Positions 34,265 to 44,833 of a DNA stretch of 64,000 nt are shown here, in pieces. Position 1 is the first letter of the stretch; each line of letters opens with the position of its first letter. The notes beneath the pieces are model-generated. The model was not told the origin of the DNA. It made no database searches and saw only the letters and a program-made list of their open reading frames with translations. The position numbers were made by a program, and so were the translations under genes. The stretch comes from an uncultured Paracoccaceae bacterium (GTDB lineage: Bacteria; Pseudomonadota; Alphaproteobacteria; Rhodobacterales; Rhodobacteraceae), in assembly GCA_947498645.1 (NCBI GenBank), contig CANMKS010000001.1:372001-436000 (forward strand), given 5' to 3'.

Positions 34265-34509
34265 AGGATATGGAAATCATCGTGCGCCTTGATGTGATGC
34301 TGGCCATGCGCAAAATGAAATCGCGTGATCTCGCGCAGGCCGTGGGCATCACAGAGCAGAACATCAGCTTGCTGAAATCAGGCAAGGTGAAGGGGATCAG
34401 GTTTGAAACGCTGGCCCGGATTTGTGCCGTGCTGGAGTGTCAGCCGGGGGATTTGTTAGAGGCCGCAACACCGGCCGACGACGAAGATTTTACTGCCGCG
34501 GGTCGATAA
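34261..34509 (+). CDS. Small XRE/YozG-type transcriptional regulator
   Basis: This 82-residue protein is a single helix-turn-helix: VRLDVMLAMRKMKSRDLAQA, GITEQNISLLKSGKVKGIRF, CAVLECQPGDLLE. The start may be ATG 34270 rather than 34261. It is partnered with DUF2975, and its last 20 bases overlap the convergent MDR dehydrogenase gene. Confidence 0.88.
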   Translation: MKDMEIIVRLDVMLAMRKMKSRDLAQAVGITEQNISLLKSGKVKGIRFETLARICAVLECQPGDLLEAATPADDEDFTAAGR

Positions 34510-35515
34510 AGGCTTTGCCATCCGGCAGCGCCAACACCTTGGGCAGGTCCGCCATCGCCGTTGACAGTGGCACGATCCCCGCAACATCTGTTTTCCAGGC
34601 ACCTGACACAAACCGTTCCTGAATTTCCATGAACGCCTGCGGTATCCGCCCCGGATCAACCTGTTTCATCCAGCGGGTCAGCCAGAACCCTTCGATCTGC
34701 TTTCCACGAAAGATCATCTGGCCAAGTTCCTTGAGCGCGGGCGTCTCTATAGACAGTTTGCCATAGTTCACCCAGCGCGCATGGCTGGGCATGGCAAAGA
34801 ACAGATCGGCGGTGAACTGGTCACCGACCGCGTCCAACAAAATGCGGGGTTTGAGAGTTTTGAAGATGGTTTGCGCGACACCCAGCGGATCGACCTCGCC
34901 GGTCACAATAACCTCTGCCGCGCCCAGCTCTTTCAACTGTACTGCCTGTTCTGATCGCCGCACGACCGCAACCGGTTTTATCCCATGGTCCCGGCCCAGG
35001 GCGATCAGCAGCTTGCCCAGTTGCGAGCCTGCGGCGTTGAGCACAAAGCTGTCCGCGCCGCTTTCTTTCACCAAGTCGAACATCGCAATCGCGGTCAGCG
35101 GATTGACCAATTGCCCGGCAGCATCCACCTCGGCCAGATCAGGGCGGCATGGCACCAGCCCGCTGGCGTCTGTCAGCGCATATTCCGCCCAAGCGCCCGA
35201 GGCGGTCGCGAAGAAGCTGACGCGCTGCCCGACAAATGCTGTGTCACCGGCCACCACCTGACCGACGCCTTCGAAGCCTGCGGGTGTGCCTTTGATGCGG
35301 GGCTGGCCGTATTCGCCCTTGATAAAGTGGATGTCGGAAGGGTTCACCGCCGCAAGGTCCACCTTGATCAGTGCCTGCCCCTCGCCCGGTGCGGGCACCG
35401 CAACCAATTCATGCGCAAGAAACGGCGCAAGATCGGTGATATTGGGGCCCGTCTGAGTCCCGGAATATCCATCATGCAGTTGCACCAAGGCCTTCATTTC
35501 GGCGGGGGTATTCAT
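34490..35515 (-). CDS. MDR-family zinc-independent quinone/enoyl reductase-like dehydrogenase
   Basis: This 341-residue protein has the medium-chain reductase layout. A GroES-like domain contains LAAVNPSDIHFIKGEYGQPR and PAGFEGVGQV, and a Rossmann domain contains AGSQLGKLLIALGRDHGI. No structural zinc cysteine cluster is visible, which suits quinone- or enoyl-reductase types. Substrate unknown. It overlaps xth by four bases at its start (35512-35515). Confidence 0.82.
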   Translation of the reverse strand: MNTPAEMKALVQLHDGYSGTQTGPNITDLAPFLAHELVAVPAPGEGQALIKVDLAAVNPSDIHFIKGEYGQPRIKGTPAGFEGVGQVVAGDTAFVGQRVSFFATASGAWAEYALTDASGLVPCRPDLAEVDAAGQLVNPLTAIAMFDLVKESGADSFVLNAAGSQLGKLLIALGRDHGIKPVAVVRRSEQAVQLKELGAAEVIVTGEVDPLGVAQTIFKTLKPRILLDAVGDQFTADLFFAMPSHARWVNYGKLSIETPALKELGQMIFRGKQIEGFWLTRWMKQVDPGRIPQAFMEIQERFVSGAWKTDVAGIVPLSTAMADLPKVLALPDGKAFIDPRQ

Positions 35516-36300
35516 AGGTCAAATGTCGCAAAAACCGGCGCATGGTCGCTTGGCTTGTCCCAGCCGCGGGCATCGCGCATCACCCGGCTTGAATGTGCGG
35601 CGTGTTTGATATCAGGCGTGGCCCAGATGTGATCCAACCGGCGGCCCTTGTCGGCCGCATCCCAATCCTTGGCGCGATAGGACCACCAGCTATAAAGTTT
35701 GCCTTCGGTGATGTCGTTGCGCGTCACGTCGGACCAGCCGCCTGCGTCCATCACATCGGCGAAATGTTCGACTTCAATCGGCGTGTGGCTGACGACCTTG
35801 AGCAGCTTCTTGTGGTCCCATACATCATCCTCGCGCGGGGCAATGTTCAGATCGCCCACAAGGATCGACTTTGCGGGTTTGGCCGCGTGGTAAGCGTCGC
35901 GCATGTCGGTCAGATAATCGAGCTTTTGGCCGAATTTCTCGTTCACGTCGCGGTCAGCCACGTCACCCCCGGCGGGCACATAGTGGTTGTGGATCGTCAC
36001 GCCGTTTTCGAGCCTTCCCGCGATGTGGCGGGCATGACCAAGCTGGGCGTAGTCCTCTGCCCCCGCCTCAACCATGGGCAGCTTGGAAAAGATCGCCACG
36101 CCGTTGTAACCCTTTTGGCCGCGCGCAACCATATGGGTGTAGCCGAGCGACTGGAACTGTTCCAAAGGGATCTTGTCGACGGGGCTTTTGCATTCTTGCA
36201 GACACAGCACGTCGGGGGCTTCTTCCTGCATCAGCCGCGCCACGATATCTTCGCGCAGGCGGACAGAGTTGATGTTCCAGGTGGCAAGGGTAAAGGACAT
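35512..36300 (-). CDS. xth: Exodeoxyribonuclease III
   Basis: This 262-residue AP endonuclease has ATWNINSVRLR, the metal Glu in LCLQECKSP, HNHYVPAGGD, VGDLNIAP, GRRLDHIW and the catalytic SDHAPVFA. It acts in base excision repair. Spacing to the downstream dehydrogenase gene is a four-base overlap. Confidence 0.94.
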   Translation of the reverse strand: MSFTLATWNINSVRLREDIVARLMQEEAPDVLCLQECKSPVDKIPLEQFQSLGYTHMVARGQKGYNGVAIFSKLPMVEAGAEDYAQLGHARHIAGRLENGVTIHNHYVPAGGDVADRDVNEKFGQKLDYLTDMRDAYHAAKPAKSILVGDLNIAPREDDVWDHKKLLKVVSHTPIEVEHFADVMDAGGWSDVTRNDITEGKLYSWWSYRAKDWDAADKGRRLDHIWATPDIKHAAHSSRVMRDARGWDKPSDHAPVFATFDL

Positions 36301-36365
36301 GGGCAGGCTCTCCGGGCTGAGGTGCAGGTGTTATGTGTGCCGCTTGCGGAGCGAATGTTCAACCG

Positions 36366-37556
36366 TCAGCGCAAGAAACCCGAATAATGCAGCAGGCCCC
36401 AGGGCATCAGCGCGGTTTCGAGCTTTTGCCAAAGGCGCTGACCTTCCTTTGGTGTCTGGTCTGCTGCCGCGATGATATCTGCAACCGTGGTTTTCCCATC
36501 AATCGCTGCAATCAGCCTTGCGGCGTTGGGTGGGATCGTCACGGTGATCTCTTCCGCGCCGACCCGCAGTTTTGGCAGGCCTTTGGCGGCAACGGCCTGC
36601 GCCATCTTCCCGGCATCGGCGCCGTTCAGATGTGGGATGCGCGCCATGATATCCAGGTCTTGCAGTGGGCTGTCACTGGATCGGCGGGCATAGCCGACAT
36701 GCGTTTTGATCGTGCCCCGCAACTGCTCTGCGGTGGCCATCCGTGTCACCGGATCCACATCTGGGGGCACATCTGCAAACTGTCCCAGATCATAAAGGCC
36801 CGATTGCGCAAAGCCTGCCAGCGCCCACCCCGTCTCGGTCAGCGCATCCAACCATTCACGCACCGCAAATGCCCGGTCCTGCGTATGCACCAGCAGGTCG
36901 AAAAAGCCTGCGTCGGATTGCTTGTGGTCACCCAAGTTGGGGTTCCGGTTCAGCGGATGCGCAGCAGGCAGTTTCGCAAAAGCGGCCTTTGCATGTTTCA
37001 ACCGCGATTTGGGGGGCAGATGCCCGTAAAGCCGGTTGAAGGCCGCCTGCAACGGATAGACCCCGGACCGACCGTAAGGTGCATAGACCATGAAACCCAT
37101 CCCGCCGCCGGGGGCGAGTGCGCTGTGCAAGGCGCGCAACCCCTCTTCTGGATCAGGCAGGTGATGCAGGACACCGCAGCAATCAATGTAATCAAAATGC
37201 CCGAAGGTCGCCGCATCCAGAAGCGAGCCGGTTTCAAACCGCACATTGGGCAAACCGCGGGCTGCGATCCGTGCTTCGGCGATGTTGCGCGATGCGGTGG
37301 ACAGATCAACATAGGTGATCTGGTAGGGTTTGCCCGCCCCATGCAATAGCTGCGCCAGTTGTACCAACCCGTCGCCGGTGCCACCCCCGGCAACCAGCAC
37401 CCGCAAGGTTTGCGACCAGTCGCGCTGCCCGCCCCACAGGCAATGATCCATCTCTACGGGCAATGAAGGGGAGCCTTTGATCAGTCGTTTGGCCTCATCC
37501 TTCGGGTCGCGGGCGGGGTATGGGAAGGCTTCGTATTGCTCGCGCACGTCGCTCAT
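36366..37556 (-). CDS. SAM-dependent methyltransferase
   Basis: This 396-residue protein has a class I methyltransferase core: LRVLVAGGGTGDGLVQLAQL (motif I, about 51-70), ITYVDLSTAS (motif II), YIDCCGVLHHLPDPEEGLRA and GGGMGFMVYAPYG. The N-terminus EQYEAFPYPARDP is typical of proteins with an extra C-terminal domain, here about 150 residues with no recognised fold. Acceptor unknown. It is separated from asparaginase by 3 bases on the same strand. Confidence 0.83.
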   Translation of the reverse strand: MSDVREQYEAFPYPARDPKDEAKRLIKGSPSLPVEMDHCLWGGQRDWSQTLRVLVAGGGTGDGLVQLAQLLHGAGKPYQITYVDLSTASRNIAEARIAARGLPNVRFETGSLLDAATFGHFDYIDCCGVLHHLPDPEEGLRALHSALAPGGGMGFMVYAPYGRSGVYPLQAAFNRLYGHLPPKSRLKHAKAAFAKLPAAHPLNRNPNLGDHKQSDAGFFDLLVHTQDRAFAVREWLDALTETGWALAGFAQSGLYDLGQFADVPPDVDPVTRMATAEQLRGTIKTHVGYARRSSDSPLQDLDIMARIPHLNGADAGKMAQAVAAKGLPKLRVGAEEITVTIPPNAARLIAAIDGKTTVADIIAAADQTPKEGQRLWQKLETALMPWGLLHYSGFLR

Positions 37557-37559
37557 GGG

Positions 37560-38549
37560 TTATGCCAGCACCGCAGAGGGCCGGATCTGGCCCGTCACCG
37601 TCCCACGCCAGTTCTTGACCGCGGGTTGCATCCGGGCAATGGCCGCAGGGTGGGCCGCATCCAGCACGCCAAGTTTGACAAGGATCGCCGAAATTGCGGC
37701 CTCGCTGGCGCGGGTGGCCCCGTCCCGGATCTTGAGTGCGACGCCAAGGCGCTTTTCGGGGATGATGGCGATAAACACGCCTTCTGCCCCGGTTTTGATC
37801 GTAACCTTATGGTCCATTGCCCGCATCAGTTCCGTACATGCGCGGGTTTCGCCAGCCACCAACTGAGGGAAAGTGGCCATGGCATGGGCCAGCTTGGCCG
37901 CCGCCTGACTGCGCCTGTCGGATCGGTCACCAGCGCTGGCAAAAAAGGCCATCGCACGCGCCAGCCCATGCAGGGTGCAGGCATGGTTCGGGGCAGAGCA
38001 GCCGTCGATTCCAAACATCGGGCTGGTTTCCCCGGTCACTTCTTCGAAGGCGGCTTTGCAGGCCTGTTGCACCGGATGGTCGATCAACTCGTAATCCGGC
38101 CCGGCGCCAAGGTGTTTGGTCAGCGTCAGAAAGCCTGCATGTTTGCCAGAGCAGTTGTTGTGCATCTGGCAGGGCTGGGCATCGGCGCGGATCAGCCCTT
38201 CGCGGGCGGTTTTGTCATCGGGCATCTGCGGTCCGCACCGAAAGGCATCATCGGTCAGCCCAAGGTCGGCCAGCCATGCCTGCACCCGGTCAGTGTGAAT
38301 GGCGGCACCTTGATGCGATGCGCAAGCCAGTGCCAGTTGTTCATTCGTCAGATGCGCACCTGCCCCACTTTCCAAAAGCGGCAGCGCCTGCACCATTTTG
38401 CAGGATGATCTTGGGTAAATGATTTTGGCCGGATCGCCCCAGGCCTGCACGATCTGTCCGGTATCGTCGCACACAACTGCGTGACCTTGGTGGACGCATT
38501 CAAGCAGATCACCGCGCCACACTTCGACCATATCAACCGGATTTGCCAT
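37560..38549 (-). CDS. Class 3 (Rhizobium-type) L-asparaginase
   Basis: This 329-residue protein belongs to the AnsA/ReAV class, unrelated to E. coli asparaginases. The family's active-site features are visible: PRSSCK with Ser48/Lys51, CASH with Ser78, the zinc ligands Cys133 and Lys136 in NNCSGKHAG, and Cys184 in GIDGCSAPN. These lie close to the published ReAV positions as I recall them. It hydrolyses L-asparagine to aspartate and ammonia. It is cytoplasmic; no signal peptide is seen. Confidence 0.88.
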   Translation of the reverse strand: MANPVDMVEVWRGDLLECVHQGHAVVCDDTGQIVQAWGDPAKIIYPRSSCKMVQALPLLESGAGAHLTNEQLALACASHQGAAIHTDRVQAWLADLGLTDDAFRCGPQMPDDKTAREGLIRADAQPCQMHNNCSGKHAGFLTLTKHLGAGPDYELIDHPVQQACKAAFEEVTGETSPMFGIDGCSAPNHACTLHGLARAMAFFASAGDRSDRRSQAAAKLAHAMATFPQLVAGETRACTELMRAMDHKVTIKTGAEGVFIAIIPEKRLGVALKIRDGATRASEAAISAILVKLGVLDAAHPAAIARMQPAVKNWRGTVTGQIRPSAVLA

Positions 38550-38742
38550 TTTTTTGCCTTCTGAGTTGTGTATAGGGACCGCTGATAGCCGATGGCTTTG
38601 GGGCTTTCCCCCGCTGGCGGTTTCTTGCTAGGCTTGAAGCTATCGAGTTGAACACACTCTCGCCAGTCGAAAAGGTGCCGTCAGATGCGCCGCGACTGAC
38701 AAGAGGCATCCAGAGGCAAGGACAGCGTTGGAGGCTGTAAAG

Positions 38743-39273
38743 ATGATTTTGAATTTTTCACGGACATTGGGCGTGGTTGCTGCAATTTTTGCGGCTGGGA
38801 ATGCGTTTGCGCAGGAAGAAAGCGAAAACCGTGTTGCAGCGAATACCGATTGGAGCGTTTTTGTTGAAAGCGACCCAACCGAATGCTGGGCCGTCTCAGC
38901 CCCCAAGGAAACGCTGAACACCCGTGACGGCACCGCCGTTGACGTGCGTCGGGGCGACATCCGCCTGATTGTCTTCTATCGCCCCTCTGAAAATGTGAAC
39001 GGTCAGGTGATGTTCACCGGTGGCTATCCCTTTGCTGACGAATCGACTGTCAGCGTGGCCGTGGGTGACACCACCTTCCAGATGTTCACCCAAGGTGAAA
39101 CGGCTTGGCCAGCAACCCCAGAGGACGACGCGAAATTCGTGGCTGCCATGAAGCGTGGCGCCAATGCGGTGCTGACCGCCCGCTCTGGCCGTGGCACACA
39201 AACTCAGGACACGTTCAGCCTGTTGGGCTTTACCGCTGCTGTGGACGAAGCGGCCAATCGCTGCGCGCAATAA
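38743..39273 (+). CDS. Invasion-associated locus B (IalB) family protein
   Basis: This 176-residue exported protein has a signal peptide (MILNFSRTLGVVAAIFAAGN, cleavage near AFAQEE). The IalB core follows: WSVFVESDPTECWAVSAPKE, a mid VAVGDTTFQMFTQGETAW and paired Cys (CWAV, RCAQ). It is probably a periplasmic stress-related protein, with no established biochemistry. ATG 38743 has GGAGG 8 bases upstream. It is followed by rlmN, as in many Rhodobacteraceae. Confidence 0.85.
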   Translation: MILNFSRTLGVVAAIFAAGNAFAQEESENRVAANTDWSVFVESDPTECWAVSAPKETLNTRDGTAVDVRRGDIRLIVFYRPSENVNGQVMFTGGYPFADESTVSVAVGDTTFQMFTQGETAWPATPEDDAKFVAAMKRGANAVLTARSGRGTQTQDTFSLLGFTAAVDEAANRCAQ

Positions 39274-39365
39274 ACGCATTCCTGTTGCATTGATGCGGGC
39301 GGCTTTCTTGTGAAGGCCGCCTTCTTTGCTTATATGCCGGGGCAATTCCTGATTGAGAGAGCCCC

Positions 39366-40541
<1,176 letters not shown>

Positions 40542-40565
40542 CCAAACGTGTTCAATACCAAGCAC

Positions 40566-41684
40566 TTACACCAGAAGCGCGCGCGCCTCGTCAGGTGACA
40601 AGGCGGCAGGCCGTTCGCATGTCGTGCTGAGTTCAACAAACCGGCGCGCCTCGCCGGACCGCAAAATCCCCGTCATGACATCCACCGCATGTACGGCCAG
40701 ATCAATGTTGCAGCGATGCGCCCGCCCCGCGTCAATCGCTGCGGCCATATCAGCCAAACCAGCACAACGATAGTTGGCCCGTTCGCCCTGATTAGGCACA
40801 CCAAATGGGTGATCCCACGCGGGCAAACCCGTGATTTCCTGATCCGGTCCGCCAATTTCAACCACGCCGCCAAAGAAGTTCGGGTCAGGCACAAACAGTG
40901 ATCCGGTCTCGCCATAAAGCTCCATATTGGTATGGCGATGCGCCCAGACGTCCCAGCTGGCCCCCAGCGTGACCGTCGCCCCGTTGGCAAATTCCAGCAG
41001 CGCGTGGATATTGGTGGGCGTGTTCACAGGAACGGCCTCTCCCTCGCGGTCACCATTGCCGATGATCCGCTCGCTGAATGTCGCTGTCGCAAGGGCCACA
41101 ACGGCTTTCACCGGCCCCAAAAGCTGAATCAGATTGGTTACGTAATAGGGGCCGATATCCAAAACCGGGCCTGCGCCCGGCTGATAGAAGAAATCGGGAT
41201 TGGGGTGCCAGGCCTCCATGCCGTGCCCCATCACGTGGCAGGTTCCGCCGATGATTTTGCCCACGTCACCTGCGTCAATCGCCGCGCGGGCCTGCTGATG
41301 CGCGCCGCCCAGAAACGTATCGGGGGCGGAGCCAACCAAAAGGCCTTTGGAGGCCGCGAGTTCACGCAGCGTCTCACCCTCTTGCAACGTCAGCACAAGC
41401 GGCTTTTCAGAATAGGCGTGTTTGCCTGCTTCCAGAATACGCTTGGTCACTGCAAAATGAACCTCGGGGATCGTCAGATTGACGACCACATCTACATCAG
41501 GCGCCTTCAGCAGTTCCTCAACCGTGTCGGCGCGCACGTCGTATTCTTCTGCCCGTGCCCGTGCCGCATCCATGTTGATATCAGCCACCGCCACAAGCCT
41601 GAGTGATCGAAAAAGCGGGGCAAGCCCCAGATAAGAGGTTGAGATATTCCCGCATCCGATGATGCCAACGCCAAGCTGTGTCAT
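40566..41684 (-). CDS. Gfo/Idh/MocA family oxidoreductase
   Basis: This 372-residue NAD(P)-dependent sugar or inositol dehydrogenase has GVGIIGCGNISTSYLGLAPL (Rossmann, residues 5-24), SEKPL with the catalytic Lys near 95, and GPYYVTNLIQLLG. Substrate is unknown but should be a carbohydrate, since it follows a sugar isomerase, a beta-mannosidase and an ABC importer on the same strand. Confidence 0.88.
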   Translation of the reverse strand: MTQLGVGIIGCGNISTSYLGLAPLFRSLRLVAVADINMDAARARAEEYDVRADTVEELLKAPDVDVVVNLTIPEVHFAVTKRILEAGKHAYSEKPLVLTLQEGETLRELAASKGLLVGSAPDTFLGGAHQQARAAIDAGDVGKIIGGTCHVMGHGMEAWHPNPDFFYQPGAGPVLDIGPYYVTNLIQLLGPVKAVVALATATFSERIIGNGDREGEAVPVNTPTNIHALLEFANGATVTLGASWDVWAHRHTNMELYGETGSLFVPDPNFFGGVVEIGGPDQEITGLPAWDHPFGVPNQGERANYRCAGLADMAAAIDAGRAHRCNIDLAVHAVDVMTGILRSGEARRFVELSTTCERPAALSPDEARALLV

Positions 41685-41694
41685 AGCGGCTTCC

Positions 41695-42441
41695 TTAGAG
41701 TGACTGGATGGCAGCTAGGCTGCGCACCGCAAAGCGTTTGTCGTCCTTTGGGTTGTCGTGCTCGGCCACGTAATGGTCGATGCCGGCAGCCTGTAGCGCT
41801 GTGTGAATGGCGGCCCAATCCATAATGCCATGGCCCACATCGGCCCAGCCGTCCTCATCGGTGCATGCACCGTCCGGTGCGATGTCCTTGATGTGAACCG
41901 CTGCAATCTTGCCTGCATATTTGTTGATCCACGTCACCGGGTCATGGCCCGCCGCGCGCACCCATCCCAGATCAAGCTCCAGCATCATGTCGTCTGCCGC
42001 ATCCGCGATCAGGTCCAGCGGGATGTCACCCTCCGGCGTCGCATCCAGCTCAAAATCATGATTGTGCCAACCAAACTGCACACCGGCCGCGCGCAAGGGT
42101 GCGCCTGCACGATGCAAGCGCGCCGCAAAGTCCTGCCATCGGGCCGTATCTGTCGGGCGATCATCAGGGCCGACAAAGGGGGCAAAGACCTTTGCGATCC
42201 CAAGTGATTTGACGATTTCAAGCACGCCCTTTGGATCATTTTCGATCATGTCGAACCCGATATGGGCGCTTGTCATCCGCAGCCCATTGGCATCCAGCAT
42301 CGCCTTGAGATCGCCCATGTCGGTAAAGAGTGCGCCATAGCCTTCAACCTCGCGATAGCCTGCCTCGGCCAGCATGTTGAGCGTTTCGCTCAGGGGCGGA
42401 TGATTGCGCGAACAATAGAGTTGGTAAGAAATCCGGGGCAT
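41695..42441 (-). CDS. Sugar phosphate isomerase/epimerase (TIM barrel)
   Basis: This 248-residue AP-endonuclease-2-like barrel shows NMLAEAGYREVEGYG, FGWHNHDFE, LELDLGWVRAAGHDPV and HIKDIAPDG, with the Glu/Asp/His metal ligands of the xylose-isomerase-like fold. It is 10 bases from the oxidoreductase and 16 from the beta-mannosidase, so all three are probably one operon. Substrate unknown. Confidence 0.87.
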   Translation of the reverse strand: MPRISYQLYCSRNHPPLSETLNMLAEAGYREVEGYGALFTDMGDLKAMLDANGLRMTSAHIGFDMIENDPKGVLEIVKSLGIAKVFAPFVGPDDRPTDTARWQDFAARLHRAGAPLRAAGVQFGWHNHDFELDATPEGDIPLDLIADAADDMMLELDLGWVRAAGHDPVTWINKYAGKIAAVHIKDIAPDGACTDEDGWADVGHGIMDWAAIHTALQAAGIDHYVAEHDNPKDDKRFAVRSLAAIQSL

Positions 42442-42457
42442 GTTGCGGTTCTCCTGA

Positions 42458-44833
42458 CTAGGCGTAGGTCGCGCTGTGCAGATCGCGCAGCGTAAACTTG
42501 GGTGTGTGGGTTGGGTCGGTTGGTGTGAAGGTGATCGTGACCGGATCGTCGGGCAGAAGGGTCAGGGCGTTTTGGTCAAAACGGCCCGGCACATCTGCTT
42601 CGACGGCGACAAAAAGGGCAAGGTTTGACGCGGTGATCGTGATCGTATTGCCGGCAATTTCGGCGTCTAAGTCCGGCGCTTGCAGATCATAATCTTTGTA
42701 GGGAAGCGGCGCGAATGTGTCTGATCCGGTGGCACCTGCGGCCGTGATCCAGCTAAAGTGAAGCATCTCATCTGGTGCCAAGGATGTGGCTGGCGTAGTG
42801 AAAATATCCAGGGCATCGCTTTGCAGGGTCTTGGTCACAACGCCCAGATCACGCAACGCGCCATCCATGGTCACGGCATGAATCTTTACGGTGACCTCAA
42901 CATCCGAAGGACCATCGTTCACTGCGCGCAATTCAATCTGATCTGCTTGCGGCACAGCAGTGACGAGTACCGGCGCATAAAACGCCCGCGCCATATGGTG
43001 CAACAGTTTCCAATCACCGCCGTGGTCAAGGGACGCCCATGAACACACGGGCCATGTATCATTAAGTTGCCAGATCAGCGTGCCCATGCAGCGCGGCTTG
43101 AGGCTGCGCCAATGGGTGACGGCGGTTTTGATCGCCAAGCCCTGTTGGACCTGGGACAGGTAAACAAAGTCGTCAAAGTGTTTTGGCCAGCGAAAATAGC
43201 GAAACATGGTTTCAGCGATGCGGGCGTTTCCGCCTGCGTTTTTCTGGTGCGATTCCAGCACGGGGGCGGCGATGTTCTGGTCTTCGGGGGCCGCAAAACG
43301 GCGGATGGCATTCATGGACGGATAGCTTTGAAAGCCAAATTCAGAACAGAAACGCGGGGCCACGTCACGGTAGTGGTCAAAGTCGCGGCCTTCGTGCCAG
43401 ACCGACCAGAAATGCATGTCGCCTGATCCGTCATCGTGGAAGGTGTCTCCGAAATTCAATGGCCCCGGCGAGGGTGAGGATGGCCACCAATTTGCGCGGG
43501 GATCGGCCTCCTTCAGCGCGGCTTCAAGCGTGCGGTTCAGCCGGTCATAGTTCACCAGATAACGGTCACGATCCGCGCGCGTTTCCTCAAACCACGTCAG
43601 CGCGCCGATCAATTCGTTGTCACCGCACCAAAGCGCCAGTGACGCATGGTGCTGTAATCTGCGCACGTTTTCAATGGCTTCCGCGCGCACGTTTTCCAGA
43701 TAGGCATCATCGGACGGGTAGATATTGCAGGCAAACATGAAATCCTGCCAGACCATCAGGCCCAGTTCATCACAGATGTCATAGAACCAATCCGCCTCGT
43801 ACCGGCCCCCGCCCCAGATGCGGATCATGTTCATGTTGGCGTCAACGGCGGACTGCAAAAGATCGCGGGTTCTCGCGGGAGTGATTTGCCCCGCCAGCGC
43901 ATCCGCAGGTATCCAGTTTGCCCCTTTGGCAAAGATGTCGCGCCCGTTGACGCGGAAGTTGAAACCAAGGCCAGCGTCGTCTTTTTCGGTGATCAGCGCC
44001 ATCTGACGCAGGCCGATTTTGCGGGTCTCGGTCACCTCGCCAGCAGTCACTGTCAGATCGTAAAGCGGCTGATCACCCTGCCCGGCGGGCCACCACAACT
44101 TGGGGCTTTTGATGCGTACAGACGCCGTACATACACCGTACATACACTGTACATACACTGTATGGCCGTCCACCGTGACAGCGACCTGCCCGTCATGGTT
44201 CGCAACGCCCATGTTGATGGTCAGATCGACACCGTCTTTGTCGTGGGTTTGATCGACAGTGATATGGTCAATACGGGTTGCCGCAGAGGGTTCTATCCGC
44301 ATATCGCCGTAGATGCCGAAAGGTGCGAGCGCGATGTTCCAGTCCCAGCCGTAGTCACACTGCGGTTTGCGCAGAAGGTTCACGTTGGGGATGGGGTTAT
44401 TGCCCTCTTGATAGGGCAGATAGAAGGGCTGCGCGTCTTGAAGTTTGGCGGCGTGCGCAATGGAGTTCTTGAAGGTGACAGTAATGGTGTTTTCGCCCAC
44501 CTGAGCGGCCTGCCCAAGGTTTACGCGAAAGGTGCGGAAGGCGTTGTCGCAATTCAGTACAACCGCGCCATTCACCACAACCTCGGCAATCGTATCCACG
44601 CCGGAAAGGACCAGATCGACGTTGGTTTCGGTCAGCGAGAAACTGCGCGTCGCAACCCAGTCCCGCCTTGCGATCCAGCGCAGATCATATTCGTTCCGCC
44701 CCCAATAAGGATCAGGGATCAGGCCCGCGTCATGCAGGGCGCTGATGCCATCGGTGGGCAGGTTGATCGCGCAGGTATAGTCCCCACTGTCGTCTGACAG
44801 GGACCAATCACCCGCCAAATTGAGTGGGTTCAC
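42458..44833 (-). CDS. Beta-mannosidase (glycoside hydrolase family 2)
   Basis: This 791-residue GH2 enzyme has a sugar-binding jelly roll (1-170), an Ig-like domain, then a TIM barrel. The probable acid/base Glu is in LWCGDNELIG (about 407) and the nucleophile in FCSEFGFQSYPS (about 497). CQYGWDWN-like CDYGWDWNIA and PKLWWPAGQGDQP are typical of beta-mannosidases. The start is GTG 44833, overlapping the ABC ATPase stop (GTGA). Residues about 225-240 of the Ig-like domain are encoded by four 11-bp repeats (44116-44159). No signal peptide is present, so it cleaves imported manno-oligosaccharides in the cytoplasm. Confidence 0.92.
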   Translation of the reverse strand: MNPLNLAGDWSLSDDSGDYTCAINLPTDGISALHDAGLIPDPYWGRNEYDLRWIARRDWVATRSFSLTETNVDLVLSGVDTIAEVVVNGAVVLNCDNAFRTFRVNLGQAAQVGENTITVTFKNSIAHAAKLQDAQPFYLPYQEGNNPIPNVNLLRKPQCDYGWDWNIALAPFGIYGDMRIEPSAATRIDHITVDQTHDKDGVDLTINMGVANHDGQVAVTVDGHTVYVQCMYGVCTASVRIKSPKLWWPAGQGDQPLYDLTVTAGEVTETRKIGLRQMALITEKDDAGLGFNFRVNGRDIFAKGANWIPADALAGQITPARTRDLLQSAVDANMNMIRIWGGGRYEADWFYDICDELGLMVWQDFMFACNIYPSDDAYLENVRAEAIENVRRLQHHASLALWCGDNELIGALTWFEETRADRDRYLVNYDRLNRTLEAALKEADPRANWWPSSPSPGPLNFGDTFHDDGSGDMHFWSVWHEGRDFDHYRDVAPRFCSEFGFQSYPSMNAIRRFAAPEDQNIAAPVLESHQKNAGGNARIAETMFRYFRWPKHFDDFVYLSQVQQGLAIKTAVTHWRSLKPRCMGTLIWQLNDTWPVCSWASLDHGGDWKLLHHMARAFYAPVLVTAVPQADQIELRAVNDGPSDVEVTVKIHAVTMDGALRDLGVVTKTLQSDALDIFTTPATSLAPDEMLHFSWITAAGATGSDTFAPLPYKDYDLQAPDLDAEIAGNTITITASNLALFVAVEADVPGRFDQNALTLLPDDPVTITFTPTDPTHTPKFTLRDLHSATYA
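44116..44159 (+). repeat. Array of 11-bp GTACATAC repeats inside the beta-mannosidase gene
   Basis: Four exact 11-base units: GTACAGACGCC, GTACATACACC, GTACATACACT, GTACATACACT. The design, including the GTACAGAC first unit, matches the intergenic array at 10757-10801. Here the array is translated on the minus strand as part of HTVYVQCMYGVCTASV in a loop of the Ig-like domain. A whole number of 44 bases would shift the frame, so flanking bases must compensate. Confidence 0.8.

Noticed and set aside
36333-37349. 338-codon + strand frame over the methyltransferase
   Set aside because: Shadow of the opposite-strand methyltransferase; no coherent domain.
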